From: JANXSG01 sp038203935 | GTDB lineage: Bacteria > Armatimonadota > Chthonomonadetes > Chthonomonadales > Chthonomonadaceae | Length of the DNA stretch: 39,772 bases | Reading direction: 5' to 3' | Assembly: GCA_038203935.1 (NCBI GenBank) | Contig: JBBRDM010000022.1 | Location: 1-39,772, forward strand | Part shown: in pieces, positions 24,996-33,053 of the stretch | How the letters are laid out: each line of letters begins with the position of its first letter | How positions within the stretch are numbered: the first letter of the stretch is position 1 | Program-made: the position numbers and the translations under genes | Notes under the pieces: model-generated | What the model was told of the DNA's origin: nothing | Database searches by the model: none | The model's input: the letters and a program-made list of their open reading frames with translations, nothing else

Positions 24996-26410
24996 CAGTC
25001 GCTTTCCAGCCCTTTCCCAAATTTCCAGTTAAGCGCAGTCGCAGCGAACACAATGGCAAATAGAGTCCAAGAGATTGCCGCTGCATATCCCATATCGAGG
25101 TCTTGAAATGCTTTGGTATAGATGTAATAACTGAGTGTGGTAGTCGATCCTGCTGGCCCGCCGTTTGTCATCACCCGCGCCTGCTCAAACCCTCCCTGAA
25201 GGCCGCCTATAATTCCCATAATGGTGATGAAGAAGGTTGTGGGAGCGAGCTGTGGCCATACAATATGGCGAAACTTACTCCATTCTCCGGCTCCATCCAT
25301 CTCGGCGGCTTCCAGAAGCTCTTTCGGCATATTCGAAAGGCCCGCCAGATAGAGAAGCATGTTCATACCACCGATACCCGTCCAAATACCCATTACAATC
25401 AATGCTGGTTTTGCCCACGTTACGCTGGCAAGCCATTCCGGCGGATGTGCATGCACGCCCAGGAGATGAAACAGCGCTGCCAGGCCTGTGTTGATCGGGC
25501 CAGTTTTAGGGTTATAAAGCTCATGCCACAGTATCATCAAGGCAACCCCAGCGGTGAAAGTAGGCAGGTAGAATAAGGTTCTGAATGCGACGACATTAAA
25601 AGCAAACCCAGCGGCAGACACGAGGAAGAACAGTGCGGTAATCAGCCCCAGATTGGGATTGATAAAAATCCAGGCAGCGCTGCCCAGAAGAAGCGCTAGA
25701 ATAAGGTTCAGCGAGCCCAGTATTATTCGCATACGAGGCGGCCCGGTGGGGAGCTGCTCGTGCAGGAGAATTGCCAGCGCGAGAGAACCTGCAATACCGA
25801 ACGGAATGCCTATCATTAGAAAAACAGTGTTGTAGAGATACTGGTAGAAATAGGGATCACGCAGCTCATAAGCACTATTCACTGACTGCTGAGTCAGAGT
25901 CGTACCCATAGCGCCAAATAGTATCAACAGGGAAGGGATCGTGCCCGTCCCAAACCTCCATGGCTTATCCTGAAATGATGCAGCCGTGCCAACAGCCGCT
26001 GCCAGTAATCCACTCAGTAATAATCCTTGAGAAGCGGTATGAATACCGTGCCAGATCAGCGCTAATCCAGTCAGCGCAATAACAAACGCTCCTGCTCGAG
26101 TTCCTTTCCAGTCAGCCATTTGAGCCCATAAAGCACTCATCGTGCCAGTAAGTAATGCGAGAATGCAGAAGCAGTACAAAGCGAGATAGATCGGCTGACC
26201 ATGCTGGATAGAACGTGCCCCAAGAATATCAATAAAATTTTGCAGTCCTAAATAATGAGAGGCAATAGCGGGCTTGAGAGACCAATTTGTAAATGCCATG
26301 CAAAAGGAGAGAATCACCGGCAATAGCGTAAAAGCCAGGAATCCGATAAGATTTGGCAGCAGAAAACTTAAAGCAGTGAATACATCTTTTTTCTTACCAG
26401 ACATGTGCAT
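24995..26410 (-). CDS. ABC sugar permease, MalF/UgpA type, with extra membrane helices
   Basis: The partner permease, first gene of the operon, but 471 residues where the family usually has about 300. The ordinary parts are TM1 (FLLPNLIGFLAFTLLPVIL), the periplasmic lead LGLQNFIDIL, LYNTVFLMIGIPFGIAGSLA and LFYLPTFTAGVALMILWHEL. The EAA loop is EAAEMDGAGEWSKFRHIVWP. Two insertions are visible: residues ~65-186, with about four hydrophobic helices, and ~229-272, with about two more. The frame is continuous and the essential motifs are intact, so it is not a frameshift fusion. A second ATG at 26404 is an alternative start. Confidence 0.9.
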   Translation of the reverse strand: MHMSGKKKDVFTALSFLLPNLIGFLAFTLLPVILSFCMAFTNWSLKPAIASHYLGLQNFIDILGARSIQHGQPIYLALYCFCILALLTGTMSALWAQMADWKGTRAGAFVIALTGLALIWHGIHTASQGLLLSGLLAAAVGTAASFQDKPWRFGTGTIPSLLILFGAMGTTLTQQSVNSAYELRDPYFYQYLYNTVFLMIGIPFGIAGSLALAILLHEQLPTGPPRMRIILGSLNLILALLLGSAAWIFINPNLGLITALFFLVSAAGFAFNVVAFRTLFYLPTFTAGVALMILWHELYNPKTGPINTGLAALFHLLGVHAHPPEWLASVTWAKPALIVMGIWTGIGGMNMLLYLAGLSNMPKELLEAAEMDGAGEWSKFRHIVWPQLAPTTFFITIMGIIGGLQGGFEQARVMTNGGPAGSTTTLSYYIYTKAFQDLDMGYAAAISWTLFAIVFAATALNWKFGKGLESD

Positions 26411-26584
26411 CCATCGTCGAATTGAAATAAATTGAAAACAAAATCGTTATGGTCGAACGGCGAAGAGTGCTGACTGTTTCACGAAACCTTACCAAATGTC
26501 CTGCAAATCTGCAGTTTGAACATGTAAAGTGCGATCCGTGGTATTGGATTGACTCACTTTCTAATCTATCTTAAAAGGATATTT

Positions 26585-26614
26585 TTGCCGACAAAGGGTT
26601 GAATTTGGTATAAT
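26585..26614 (+). promoter_or_regulatory. Predicted promoter of the family B polymerase gene
   Basis: A perfect -10 box TATAAT (26609-26614) lies 18 nt after TTGCCG (26585-26590), a partial -35 match. Transcription would start near 26621, giving a leader of about 28 nt to the ATG at 26649, with AGG eight bases before it. Confidence 0.6.
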
Positions 26615-26648
26615 AGCAATATACATAATGAGACTGACAGGTGTATTT

Positions 26649-28799
26649 ATGAATGAACCACTAACTAATATAAATAGTGATGCGGCGCTATTCGGAAACG
26701 ATCCTGAAACACACATAGTTTGTGTCGAACCGGATGGTGAAAGCGGAATGATCGTATACAAACGCCGGTCAGATAAGCTTGAAATTGATCATTTTGGATT
26801 TAAGCCCTGGTTACTACTGACGCAGCTGCCTGATTTTTCTCTTAGCGGCGCCGCTTACACAGAGCTGGAGGGAGAAGGATTTCCCCTGCTGGCAGAGTTC
26901 GAAAATGTCAGCAACTGGCAAAGTGCGAGGTCACGGGTTCGGAATGAAAATTTGCCCATGTTCTCGTATGCAAATCTGACTAAATCTGCACTTGTCCGAA
27001 CCGGTAAAACGCTTTTTAAAGACATGGTATTTGAGGATGTCGTACGGATGCAGTTCGATCTGGAGACAAACGGATTAGCTCCTGATCCACCAGAAAATCG
27101 TATTCTCCTGATAGTTGTCTCTGATAACAGAGGGCTGCTGGAGATATTGGAAGGGGATGAAAAAAATATAATCGAATCCTTCTGCAAGCTGGTTCAAGAC
27201 CATAATCCCGACGTGCTCGAAGGACACAATGTTTTCGGATTTGATATGCCATATCTTATAAGCCGGGCGAAATTTTGTAATACGCCGCTGGCTCTTGGCA
27301 GAGATGGATCCGAACCAAAAGTTGCTCCCGAACGCAACTTTGCAGTGGGTGGAAGAAACCGTCCATTTTTACCTTGCCATATCTATGGCCGCCATCTCCT
27401 GGATACGTATCAGGTAGTTCAGAGATTCGACTGGGCAAAAGGAGAGCTGATTAGTTTTGGCCTGAAAGAGTGCGCTCGTACATACGGCTTTGCAGGGAGC
27501 GATCGTGTTGAAATTCCCGGAGCTGAAATTGCACATGTCTATCAGGAAAACCCGGAATTGGTGCGTACTTATGCCCGCCAGGATGCAGAAGAAACGAGAA
27601 GTCTGGCTGATCTGATTACCCCTGTGGAATTTTATCAAACCCAGATGGTTCCGGATAACTACGATAACTGCGTCATAACTGGAACGGGAGAGAAAATCAA
27701 CTCCCTTTTTGTTCGAGCTTATCTTGCTGCGGGAAGAGCTGTTCCCATGAAACAGTCTGCGCAGGCGTATCTTGGAGGCTATACCGCTTTGCTGCGCAGC
27801 GGTGTGCTGGAGCGGGTAGTGAAAGCTGATGTGGAAAGCCTGTATCCCAGCATCATGCTGGCACATAAAATAGCGCCGGCTTCGGATTCGTTAGGAATAT
27901 TCCTGCCTATGCTGCGCACGTTGACTGAACGCCGGCTTGAAGCCAAGAAACTGGCCATCGATTCATCCTATTGGGACGGAATTCAAAACACCTTCAAAGT
28001 ATTTATAAACTCCTTTTATGGCTATTTAGGCGGCCCCTTTCCGTGGAATGATCAGAAAGCTGCAGGGCGAGTGACGGAATTGGGACGGGAGTTGGTGCAG
28101 CGTGTGGCCTCGGATCTGGAAGAATCTGGGAGCGAAGTAATTGAAATTGATACCGATGGAGTGTATTTCGTCCCTCCAGAGCATGTTTCAGGCGAGCCAG
28201 AGGAACGAAAATATGTAGCTGAAATCGGTAAATTTCTGCAGGATGGTATCCGGCTCGCATTCGATGGCCGCTATGAGAAAATGCTTTCTTTAAAGACCAA
28301 GAACTATGTTTTACAGGAATACAATGGCAGACGAATATTTCGCGGAGCATCTTTGCGATCTCGTGCGGACGAAAGAATCGGGCGAAGATTTTTGACCGAA
28401 GCAGTAAACATGCTGCTGAATCATGATTTTGAGGGGGTGGGTAAACTCTACAGTAAGATTATCTACGATATTCTGGAACGCCGCATCCCTATAGAAGATC
28501 TCGCAAGGCGGGAAAGAGTGACAGAAAAAACGTTCCGCAGCGAATTGAAGCAGCGGAATGCCAGGGCAGCAGAAGGAGTTGCGGTGGGCGAAACTCTGCA
28601 GGTATATGAACGGCTGGATGGCAGCATTGCGCGCGTCGAAGAGTATGCAAATGATGAAAATATCAAATACTATCTGGAGAAAATGTACAAATTTGCAAAA
28701 CGTCTGGAAACAGCTTTCGATGGCAGATTTTCGGAATATATACAGAAGCCATCGCTTGGGGGTGTACTCGAAAATACGCAGCAAGCGATGGAGCTTTAG
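26649..28799 (+). CDS. Family B DNA polymerase with proofreading exonuclease
   Basis: A 716-residue DNA polymerase. I use the ATG at 26649, since the one at 26628 would leave almost no leader. The exonuclease has Exo I DLET (137-140), Exo II NVFGFD (194-199) and Exo III YARQD (308-312). The polymerase has motif A DVESLYPSIM (394-403), motif B KVFINSFYG (450-458) and motif C DTD (501-503), followed by KTKNYV. All carboxylates needed for both activities are present, so it should be active. It differs from E. coli Pol II in size and motif context and looks closer to archaeal or environmental-bacterial family B enzymes. No phage, helicase or repair gene is adjacent. The role is presumably lesion bypass or repair, by inference. 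Confidence 0.93.
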   Translation: MNEPLTNINSDAALFGNDPETHIVCVEPDGESGMIVYKRRSDKLEIDHFGFKPWLLLTQLPDFSLSGAAYTELEGEGFPLLAEFENVSNWQSARSRVRNENLPMFSYANLTKSALVRTGKTLFKDMVFEDVVRMQFDLETNGLAPDPPENRILLIVVSDNRGLLEILEGDEKNIIESFCKLVQDHNPDVLEGHNVFGFDMPYLISRAKFCNTPLALGRDGSEPKVAPERNFAVGGRNRPFLPCHIYGRHLLDTYQVVQRFDWAKGELISFGLKECARTYGFAGSDRVEIPGAEIAHVYQENPELVRTYARQDAEETRSLADLITPVEFYQTQMVPDNYDNCVITGTGEKINSLFVRAYLAAGRAVPMKQSAQAYLGGYTALLRSGVLERVVKADVESLYPSIMLAHKIAPASDSLGIFLPMLRTLTERRLEAKKLAIDSSYWDGIQNTFKVFINSFYGYLGGPFPWNDQKAAGRVTELGRELVQRVASDLEESGSEVIEIDTDGVYFVPPEHVSGEPEERKYVAEIGKFLQDGIRLAFDGRYEKMLSLKTKNYVLQEYNGRRIFRGASLRSRADERIGRRFLTEAVNMLLNHDFEGVGKLYSKIIYDILERRIPIEDLARRERVTEKTFRSELKQRNARAAEGVAVGETLQVYERLDGSIARVEEYANDENIKYYLEKMYKFAKRLETAFDGRFSEYIQKPSLGGVLENTQQAMEL

Positions 28800-28828
28800 G
28801 TAATTCCACTATCTTTTAGTTTTAAGGC

Positions 28829-28874
28829 GGGCAGCAGACAGCATTGCTTTGGTACAGCAGCATATCTGCCGCCC
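28829..28874. terminator. Weak hairpin between convergent genes
   Basis: The arms GGGCAGCAGA (28829-28838) and TCTGCCGCCC (28865-28874) pair with one mismatch. It lies between the polymerase stop and the end of the convergent small gene. Neither side has a strong T-run, so intrinsic termination is uncertain. Confidence 0.35.
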
Positions 28875-28905
28875 ATTGAATATTCATAGCTTAAATAAAC
28901 AAATC

Positions 28906-29409
28906 TTATTCCTTAACACGTACCCACACCTCTTCCAGCTTCATTTCTTCAGGTTTTTCGCCTCCGAAATGCAGAATACCAGTCTGCCTTAATTTTTCAC
29001 CATCCAGATGAACAGTAAAACTCTGTTCCTTATTTCTCATAGCTTTTGAGTCAGGCCCATATCCATACTCAGGCGTTTCTGTATACTTGCTTCCATTCAA
29101 CACATACTTTCCGCCTGCCGAGGCTTCGATATCCATCGTTTTCGGGTCATAAACGACCCATATGAATTTACCGCCGGTAATGAATTTAAATCGAGTTTGT
29201 TCCTCCTTCGCTAAATTCGTGAATTCTGCCGCATCTCGATATTTGTAGGCAGTCATTTTCCAAGCCCCTTCAATTTTACTAGAATCCGAAACTTTTTGAA
29301 CGCCTGTTTTCGCCGGTTTCGCAGCGGCATCGTTAGAGTGGCCGAAGAACGCGCCGATGAGCACAAGAACAATCGTGATCTGTACTGCAATAAAATGTGT
29401 GGCTTTCAT
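28906..29409 (-). CDS. Small secreted lipocalin-like protein of unknown function
   Basis: A 167-residue protein with a clear signal peptide (FIAVQITIVLVLIGAFFG, cleavage likely after NDAAA). The mature part begins IEGAWKMTAYKYRD and continues as alternating beta strands: RFKFITGGKFIWVVYDPK, GGKYVLNGSKYTETPEYGYG, QSFTVHLDGEKLRQTGIL and EEVWVRVKE. The layout 'GxW...tF.f..g.f....' and a barrel-like strand pattern resemble small lipocalin-like domains found mainly in Bacteroidetes and Planctomycetes. No catalytic motif is visible. The start has a strong AGGAGG. It is transcribed toward the polymerase gene and divergently from the SDR gene. Confidence 0.75.
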   Translation of the reverse strand: MKATHFIAVQITIVLVLIGAFFGHSNDAAAKPAKTGVQKVSDSSKIEGAWKMTAYKYRDAAEFTNLAKEEQTRFKFITGGKFIWVVYDPKTMDIEASAGGKYVLNGSKYTETPEYGYGPDSKAMRNKEQSFTVHLDGEKLRQTGILHFGGEKPEEMKLEEVWVRVKE

Positions 29410-29737
29410 TGTTCCTCCTCGCAGATGTTTGTTAATATCTTACTGGTTTGTAGAACGGCACTTACATTTTGTATTCAGTAAATTCGATATTCTATTTTGA
29501 ATATGGGTGAGCGTGTGCTGCCAGAAATTACATGCTACGTGATCATGTTACTAATCTCGTTCAGAGCCACTTTAGTTTGAGGGACTCAAAACGGTCGTCG
29601 ACTTTATTTCGTATGTTCTAACTCATTCTAATATATCCTTCATGAAGAGCAGGATAAAATCACTTTTTCACAGAAAGACTATGATGTGAGAATCGTATAT
29701 TCACAATTCTGAGAGTTGAGAAATATTGGGAGTTGAC
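29410..29737. other. Divergent regulatory region with several inverted repeats
   Basis: This 328-nt region separates the secreted-protein gene (-) from the SDR gene (+). Inverted repeats seen are ATATTC/GAATAT (29487-29504), ACATG/CATGT (29530-29548), TTTGAG/CTCAAA (29576-29590) and TGTGA/TCACA (29685-29705). No coding sequence and no confident -35/-10 pair were found. Confidence 0.5.
29685..29705 (+). promoter_or_regulatory. Possible operator upstream of the SDR gene
   Basis: TGTGA and TCACA half-sites flank an 11-nt centre, which is wider than the six-nt centre of a CRP site. It lies 33 nt upstream of the SDR start codon, where a repressor or activator could act. Symmetry is the only support. 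Confidence 0.3.
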
Positions 29738-30526
29738 ATGACGACTCTGTTCGGACAGACAGCCATTATTAGTGGCGGGCTTGGAGATATCGGCAGCGCT
29801 ATCGCTTTGGAATTTGCAAAACAGGGCGCGGATGTTGCAGTAGGCGATGTGCTGGCAGAGAAACACTCGTACAAACTATCAGCAGAAATTGAACAATTAG
29901 GCAGGCACTTTCATTACATGCAAGTGGATGTTTCTGATTCTGATGCCGTGGAAAATTGGGTGGATAGGGTCGATAAGGCTCTCACCATTCCAAGTCTCAT
30001 AATACCAAATGCGGCTATAGTGACCCTTTCTGATATTCGACATATCACGCCGAGCGAATGGAGCAGAGAGCTCAGAATCAATTTGGATGGAGCATTTTTT
30101 CTAGCTCAATCAGCCGCTAAACGACTTATTGAACGTGAACATCCGGGCCGAATAGTTTTTGTTGGAAGCTGGGCTGCGCACGCACCTCATAGCCATATTC
30201 CAGCTTACTGCACGTCTAAAGCTGGTTTAAGGATGCTGTGTAAGTGTATGGCTCTCGAGCTTGCCCGATATAATATACTTGTAAATGAGATAGCGCCTGG
30301 CTACGTGGATGCCGGACTTACCGGGAAGATTTTTGATGAGAATCCTGGAAGCAGAGAGACATCTCAGAAGCGAGTACCCGTAAACTCGCTTATAACGGCT
30401 GCCGAAGTGGCTCAGCAGGCCGCCCATCTGTGCCAGCCCGATAATCGGCACATGACTGGCTCCACGCTGCTTATGGACGGTGGTCTCTCTCTGCTGACTT
30501 CAGGGATGCAGTTCAATGGAGAATAG
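29738..30526 (+). CDS. Short-chain dehydrogenase/reductase (SDR)
   Basis: This is a classical SDR of 262 residues. The ATG at 29738 has GGGAG five bases upstream; the in-frame TTG at 29726 is less likely. The cofactor loop is SGGLGDIG (12-19), with the acidic residue of VAVGDV pointing to NAD(H). The catalytic tetrad is Asn115, Ser144, Tyr157 and Lys161 (AYCTSKAG). The usual NNAG is PNAA. The C-terminus carries MTGSTLLMDGG, as in FabG and sugar-alcohol dehydrogenases. Its end overlaps the ceramidase-like gene by 11 nt, so the two are translationally linked and may act on the same polyol or glycan-derived substrate. Confidence 0.94.
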   Translation: MTTLFGQTAIISGGLGDIGSAIALEFAKQGADVAVGDVLAEKHSYKLSAEIEQLGRHFHYMQVDVSDSDAVENWVDRVDKALTIPSLIIPNAAIVTLSDIRHITPSEWSRELRINLDGAFFLAQSAAKRLIEREHPGRIVFVGSWAAHAPHSHIPAYCTSKAGLRMLCKCMALELARYNILVNEIAPGYVDAGLTGKIFDENPGSRETSQKRVPVNSLITAAEVAQQAAHLCQPDNRHMTGSTLLMDGGLSLLTSGMQFNGE

Positions 30527-31907
30527 CCGTCTAAGTTTCAAACATGCCGGCTATATTGGAAGAATTGGAGCTGCTCGAACGGACATTACTCCTCCTGTTG
30601 GGATTTATGCGAAAAACTGGGGAGCGGCGGTTCACGATAAAGCAGAAGGCATTCACCGCCCGTTGTCTGCAACGGCAATAGCCATAGATAAGGATGGCAG
30701 AGATCCGCTGGTGCTTCTTTCGCTGGATTTAGGCTGGTGGCGAAGGCGAAAAGATGAATGGAGCCTGAGAAAAAAACTCCTGGAAACGCTCCATCTCACT
30801 GATTCCAGAGTGATGATTAATTTTACGCATACACATTCCGGCCCCTCCATCTGCCCGGAAGACAGCACAAAGCCTGGCGGTGACTTAATCGCAGGTTATA
30901 TGGCAATGCTGTCTGACCGGGTAATCTCAGCCGTTGAAAACGCAATCAATAGCTTAGAGCCTGCCGTGTTGGACTGGGGCTATGGGAAATGCGGGCTTGC
31001 TCAAAATCGCGATCTCGAAGACCCGGATTCAGATAGAATTCTCTGCGGATTCAATACAAAAATAACCGATCCTGACGACACTTTACTGGTTGGCAGGGCT
31101 GCTGATCTGGAGGGAAGGCTGTTGGCAGTGCTTGTAAACTACGCCTGCCATCCGACCACGCTGGCTTATGAGAATCGCCTTATATCACCCGACTTTCCCG
31201 GTGCCATGCGGGAGATTATCGAGCAGCAGACTTCCGCGCTTTGCCTCTATCTGCATGGCGCTTCCGGAGAACTCGCGCCAAGAGAGCAGTATACTGCTGA
31301 TGTCGCAACAGCGGACAGGCACGGCAGAGAATTGGGTTATGCCGTATTATCAACAATTGAAAATATGCTGCCGCCATCCACTCAGATGGAGTATTCGAAA
31401 GTGGTCGAATCGGGAGCGCCGCTCGGACAATGGGGATATCGAAAAAGTGAACCATGCAAAATCTTGCATGCTGTTCAGGATAAAATCGAGTTAACAGTCG
31501 ATCTGCCTACTGCAGAAATGCTTAAAAACGAGATGGATGCAGCAGCTGACCCTGTTCTTTTAGAACGATTAAACCGAAAACTTCGCATTAGAGAAGGTAT
31601 TGGCGATGGCGAGCAGGCAGATATGCCTTTTTGGGTATGGCGAATCGGCGATGCGATTGTTTTAGGGCATCCAAATGAAGCTTATTCTGGGCTGCAAATT
31701 GAACTTCGAAAAAGCTTTCCGGGAGTTGCTGTCGTGGTGATGAACTGTGTGAACGGGCATTATGGGTATCTGCCTCCCTCGCATCTCTACGCGGAAAACA
31801 TCTATCCTGTTTGGCAAACTCCTTTTACGAAAGGCTGCCATGAAAAGATGATTTCAAAATGTCGACGCACTATCGAAAAGATGCTGGAAACGACTTCAGC
31901 GTCATGA
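30516..31907 (+). CDS. Neutral ceramidase-fold protein, probably not a ceramidase
   Basis: A 463-residue protein matching the N-terminal domain of neutral/alkaline non-lysosomal ceramidases. The start is GRIGAARTDITPPVG. Zinc motifs are THTHSGP (104-110) and NYACHPT (208-214), and the segment LHGASGELAPR (246-256) follows. In characterised ceramidases the last motif is GDVSP with a nucleophilic Ser; here the aligned residue is Ala. There is no signal peptide and the C-terminal immunoglobulin-like domain is missing. Environmental members of this family are widespread and their substrates unknown. The overlap with the SDR gene suggests cytoplasmic action on a sugar or amide compound rather than sphingolipids. 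Confidence 0.85.
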   Translation: MENSRLSFKHAGYIGRIGAARTDITPPVGIYAKNWGAAVHDKAEGIHRPLSATAIAIDKDGRDPLVLLSLDLGWWRRRKDEWSLRKKLLETLHLTDSRVMINFTHTHSGPSICPEDSTKPGGDLIAGYMAMLSDRVISAVENAINSLEPAVLDWGYGKCGLAQNRDLEDPDSDRILCGFNTKITDPDDTLLVGRAADLEGRLLAVLVNYACHPTTLAYENRLISPDFPGAMREIIEQQTSALCLYLHGASGELAPREQYTADVATADRHGRELGYAVLSTIENMLPPSTQMEYSKVVESGAPLGQWGYRKSEPCKILHAVQDKIELTVDLPTAEMLKNEMDAAADPVLLERLNRKLRIREGIGDGEQADMPFWVWRIGDAIVLGHPNEAYSGLQIELRKSFPGVAVVVMNCVNGHYGYLPPSHLYAENIYPVWQTPFTKGCHEKMISKCRRTIEKMLETTSAS

Positions 31908-32108
31908 ATGAATGCGGTCGATAAATAAAAACTGATTTTTTCGATAACGCAGTACTGATTATACGATTTATTGCCTCCGGCAAAAATAACAGGAAATATT
32001 AGGAACCTTCTGAGGGAATGCTTGATCGTATATGTTGATGGTGGCACTTCTTTTATTTCTTACTGCCTTCATGAGCCATCACGTCGATTTCTTTTCATGG
32101 AGGTGTGT

Positions 32109-32900
32109 ATGCTGAATATAGTGATTCCAATGGCTGGATTAGGCAATAGATTTCGTGGGGAAGGATTTGTACTGCCTAAACCGCTTATACCCATCCACGG
32201 TGTGCCTATGATCCGCGCTATAATAGCAAATCTTCTTCCTGAAACTCCGCATCAGTTTTATTTCCTATGTCTTCGTGATCATATCCAGAAACACTGTATC
32301 GACCTCCGGCTTCTTGAATGGATTCCAGATGCCAAAATTATTGAAGTGGCAGAAGTCACCGAGGGTGCGGCCTGCACAGTTCTGCTGGCGAAGAAATATA
32401 TCGATAACGATTTCCCTCTGATGATTGCAAACAGTGACCAATGGGTACGGGCGGATATAAACGGGTATCTCGAATCCATGCAGGCTGCCGACGCTGATGG
32501 GCTGATAATGACGATGCGCGCTGAGGATCCGAAATGGTCCTATGTGCGTTTTGATGGAAATGGAAAAGTCATCGAGCTAGTAGAAAAGAAAGTAGTCTCT
32601 ATCGAAGCAACGGTGGGAATCTATAATTTCAGGCATGGAGCGGATTTTATTTGGGCCGCAGAACAGATGATTGCGAAAAATTTGCGCGTGAACAACGAAT
32701 TCTATGTAGCTCCTGTGTACAATGAACTTATTAATGCCGGTCAAAAAATAGTCGTTTATAATGTTGGGGAAGAGTACAATGGCATGCATGGATTGGGCAT
32801 ACCTTCTGACCTGGCCCACTTCATGAAATCACCGGTGTCCAGACTTGCCACTGCAGGACTGCAATCTTCGAACAAATTTGATATGCCAGTAAACGTATAA
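32109..32900 (+). CDS. Sugar-phosphate nucleotidyltransferase
   Basis: A 263-residue cytoplasmic enzyme. The frame runs upstream to 31971, but the ATG at 32109 has GGAGG five bases before it and begins the signature MLNIVIPMAGLGNRF, with KPLIPI 13 residues further on. The metal-binding aspartate is in ANSDQWV, the product-side lysine in ELVEKKVV, and the family ending in NNEFYVAPVYNELI. It should activate a sugar-1-phosphate or similar group with an NTP for capsule, LPS-like or other surface glycan synthesis; the sugar cannot be read. It follows the ceramidase-like gene after 201 nt and is closed by a terminator. Confidence 0.9.
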   Translation: MLNIVIPMAGLGNRFRGEGFVLPKPLIPIHGVPMIRAIIANLLPETPHQFYFLCLRDHIQKHCIDLRLLEWIPDAKIIEVAEVTEGAACTVLLAKKYIDNDFPLMIANSDQWVRADINGYLESMQAADADGLIMTMRAEDPKWSYVRFDGNGKVIELVEKKVVSIEATVGIYNFRHGADFIWAAEQMIAKNLRVNNEFYVAPVYNELINAGQKIVVYNVGEEYNGMHGLGIPSDLAHFMKSPVSRLATAGLQSSNKFDMPVNV

Positions 32901-32930
32901 TGTGCCGAAAATGATTTGATAGGTTATCTT

Positions 32931-32988
32931 GCCGTGAAAAGATGCGCTGATAAATGACTGCAGCTGCATCTGTTCACGGCTCAATTTT
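32931..32988 (+). terminator. Terminator after the nucleotidyltransferase gene
   Basis: The arms GCCGTGAA/TTCACGGC (8 bp) and, after one mismatch, AGATGC/GCATCT (6 bp) form a stem at 32931-32980, followed by TCAATTTT. It lies 30 nt past the stop codon. Confidence 0.75.
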
Positions 32989-32995
32989 GATTATA

Positions 32996-33026
32996 GTTTG
33001 CCGAATATCAAGTTTGACGGTAAACT
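32996..33026 (+). promoter_or_regulatory. Predicted promoter and overlapping inverted repeat of the first acyltransferase
   Basis: TTGCCG (32998-33003) and TAAACT (33021-33026) are 17 nt apart. Both boxes are covered by an inverted repeat, GTTTGCCG (32996-33003) and CGGTAAAC (33018-33025), with one G-T pair. Protein binding to the repeat would block the promoter. The GTG start lies at 33054. Confidence 0.4.
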
Positions 33027-33053
33027 AAGTAGAGAGAAATTTGGGAATCTTCG

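Noticed and set aside
22764..26410. Broken ABC operon because no ATPase gene is present
   Set aside because: Carbohydrate importers of this type often share one ATPase (MsmX/UgpC-like) encoded elsewhere, and all three genes here are intact.
27369..27866. 165-codon frame antisense to the polymerase gene
   Set aside because: It is a shadow of a strongly conserved coding sequence, with no family match and no ribosome-binding site.
26649..28799. Prophage or plasmid origin of the family B polymerase
   Set aside because: There are no integrase, terminase, structural or plasmid genes nearby, and the flanking genes are ordinary chromosomal ones.
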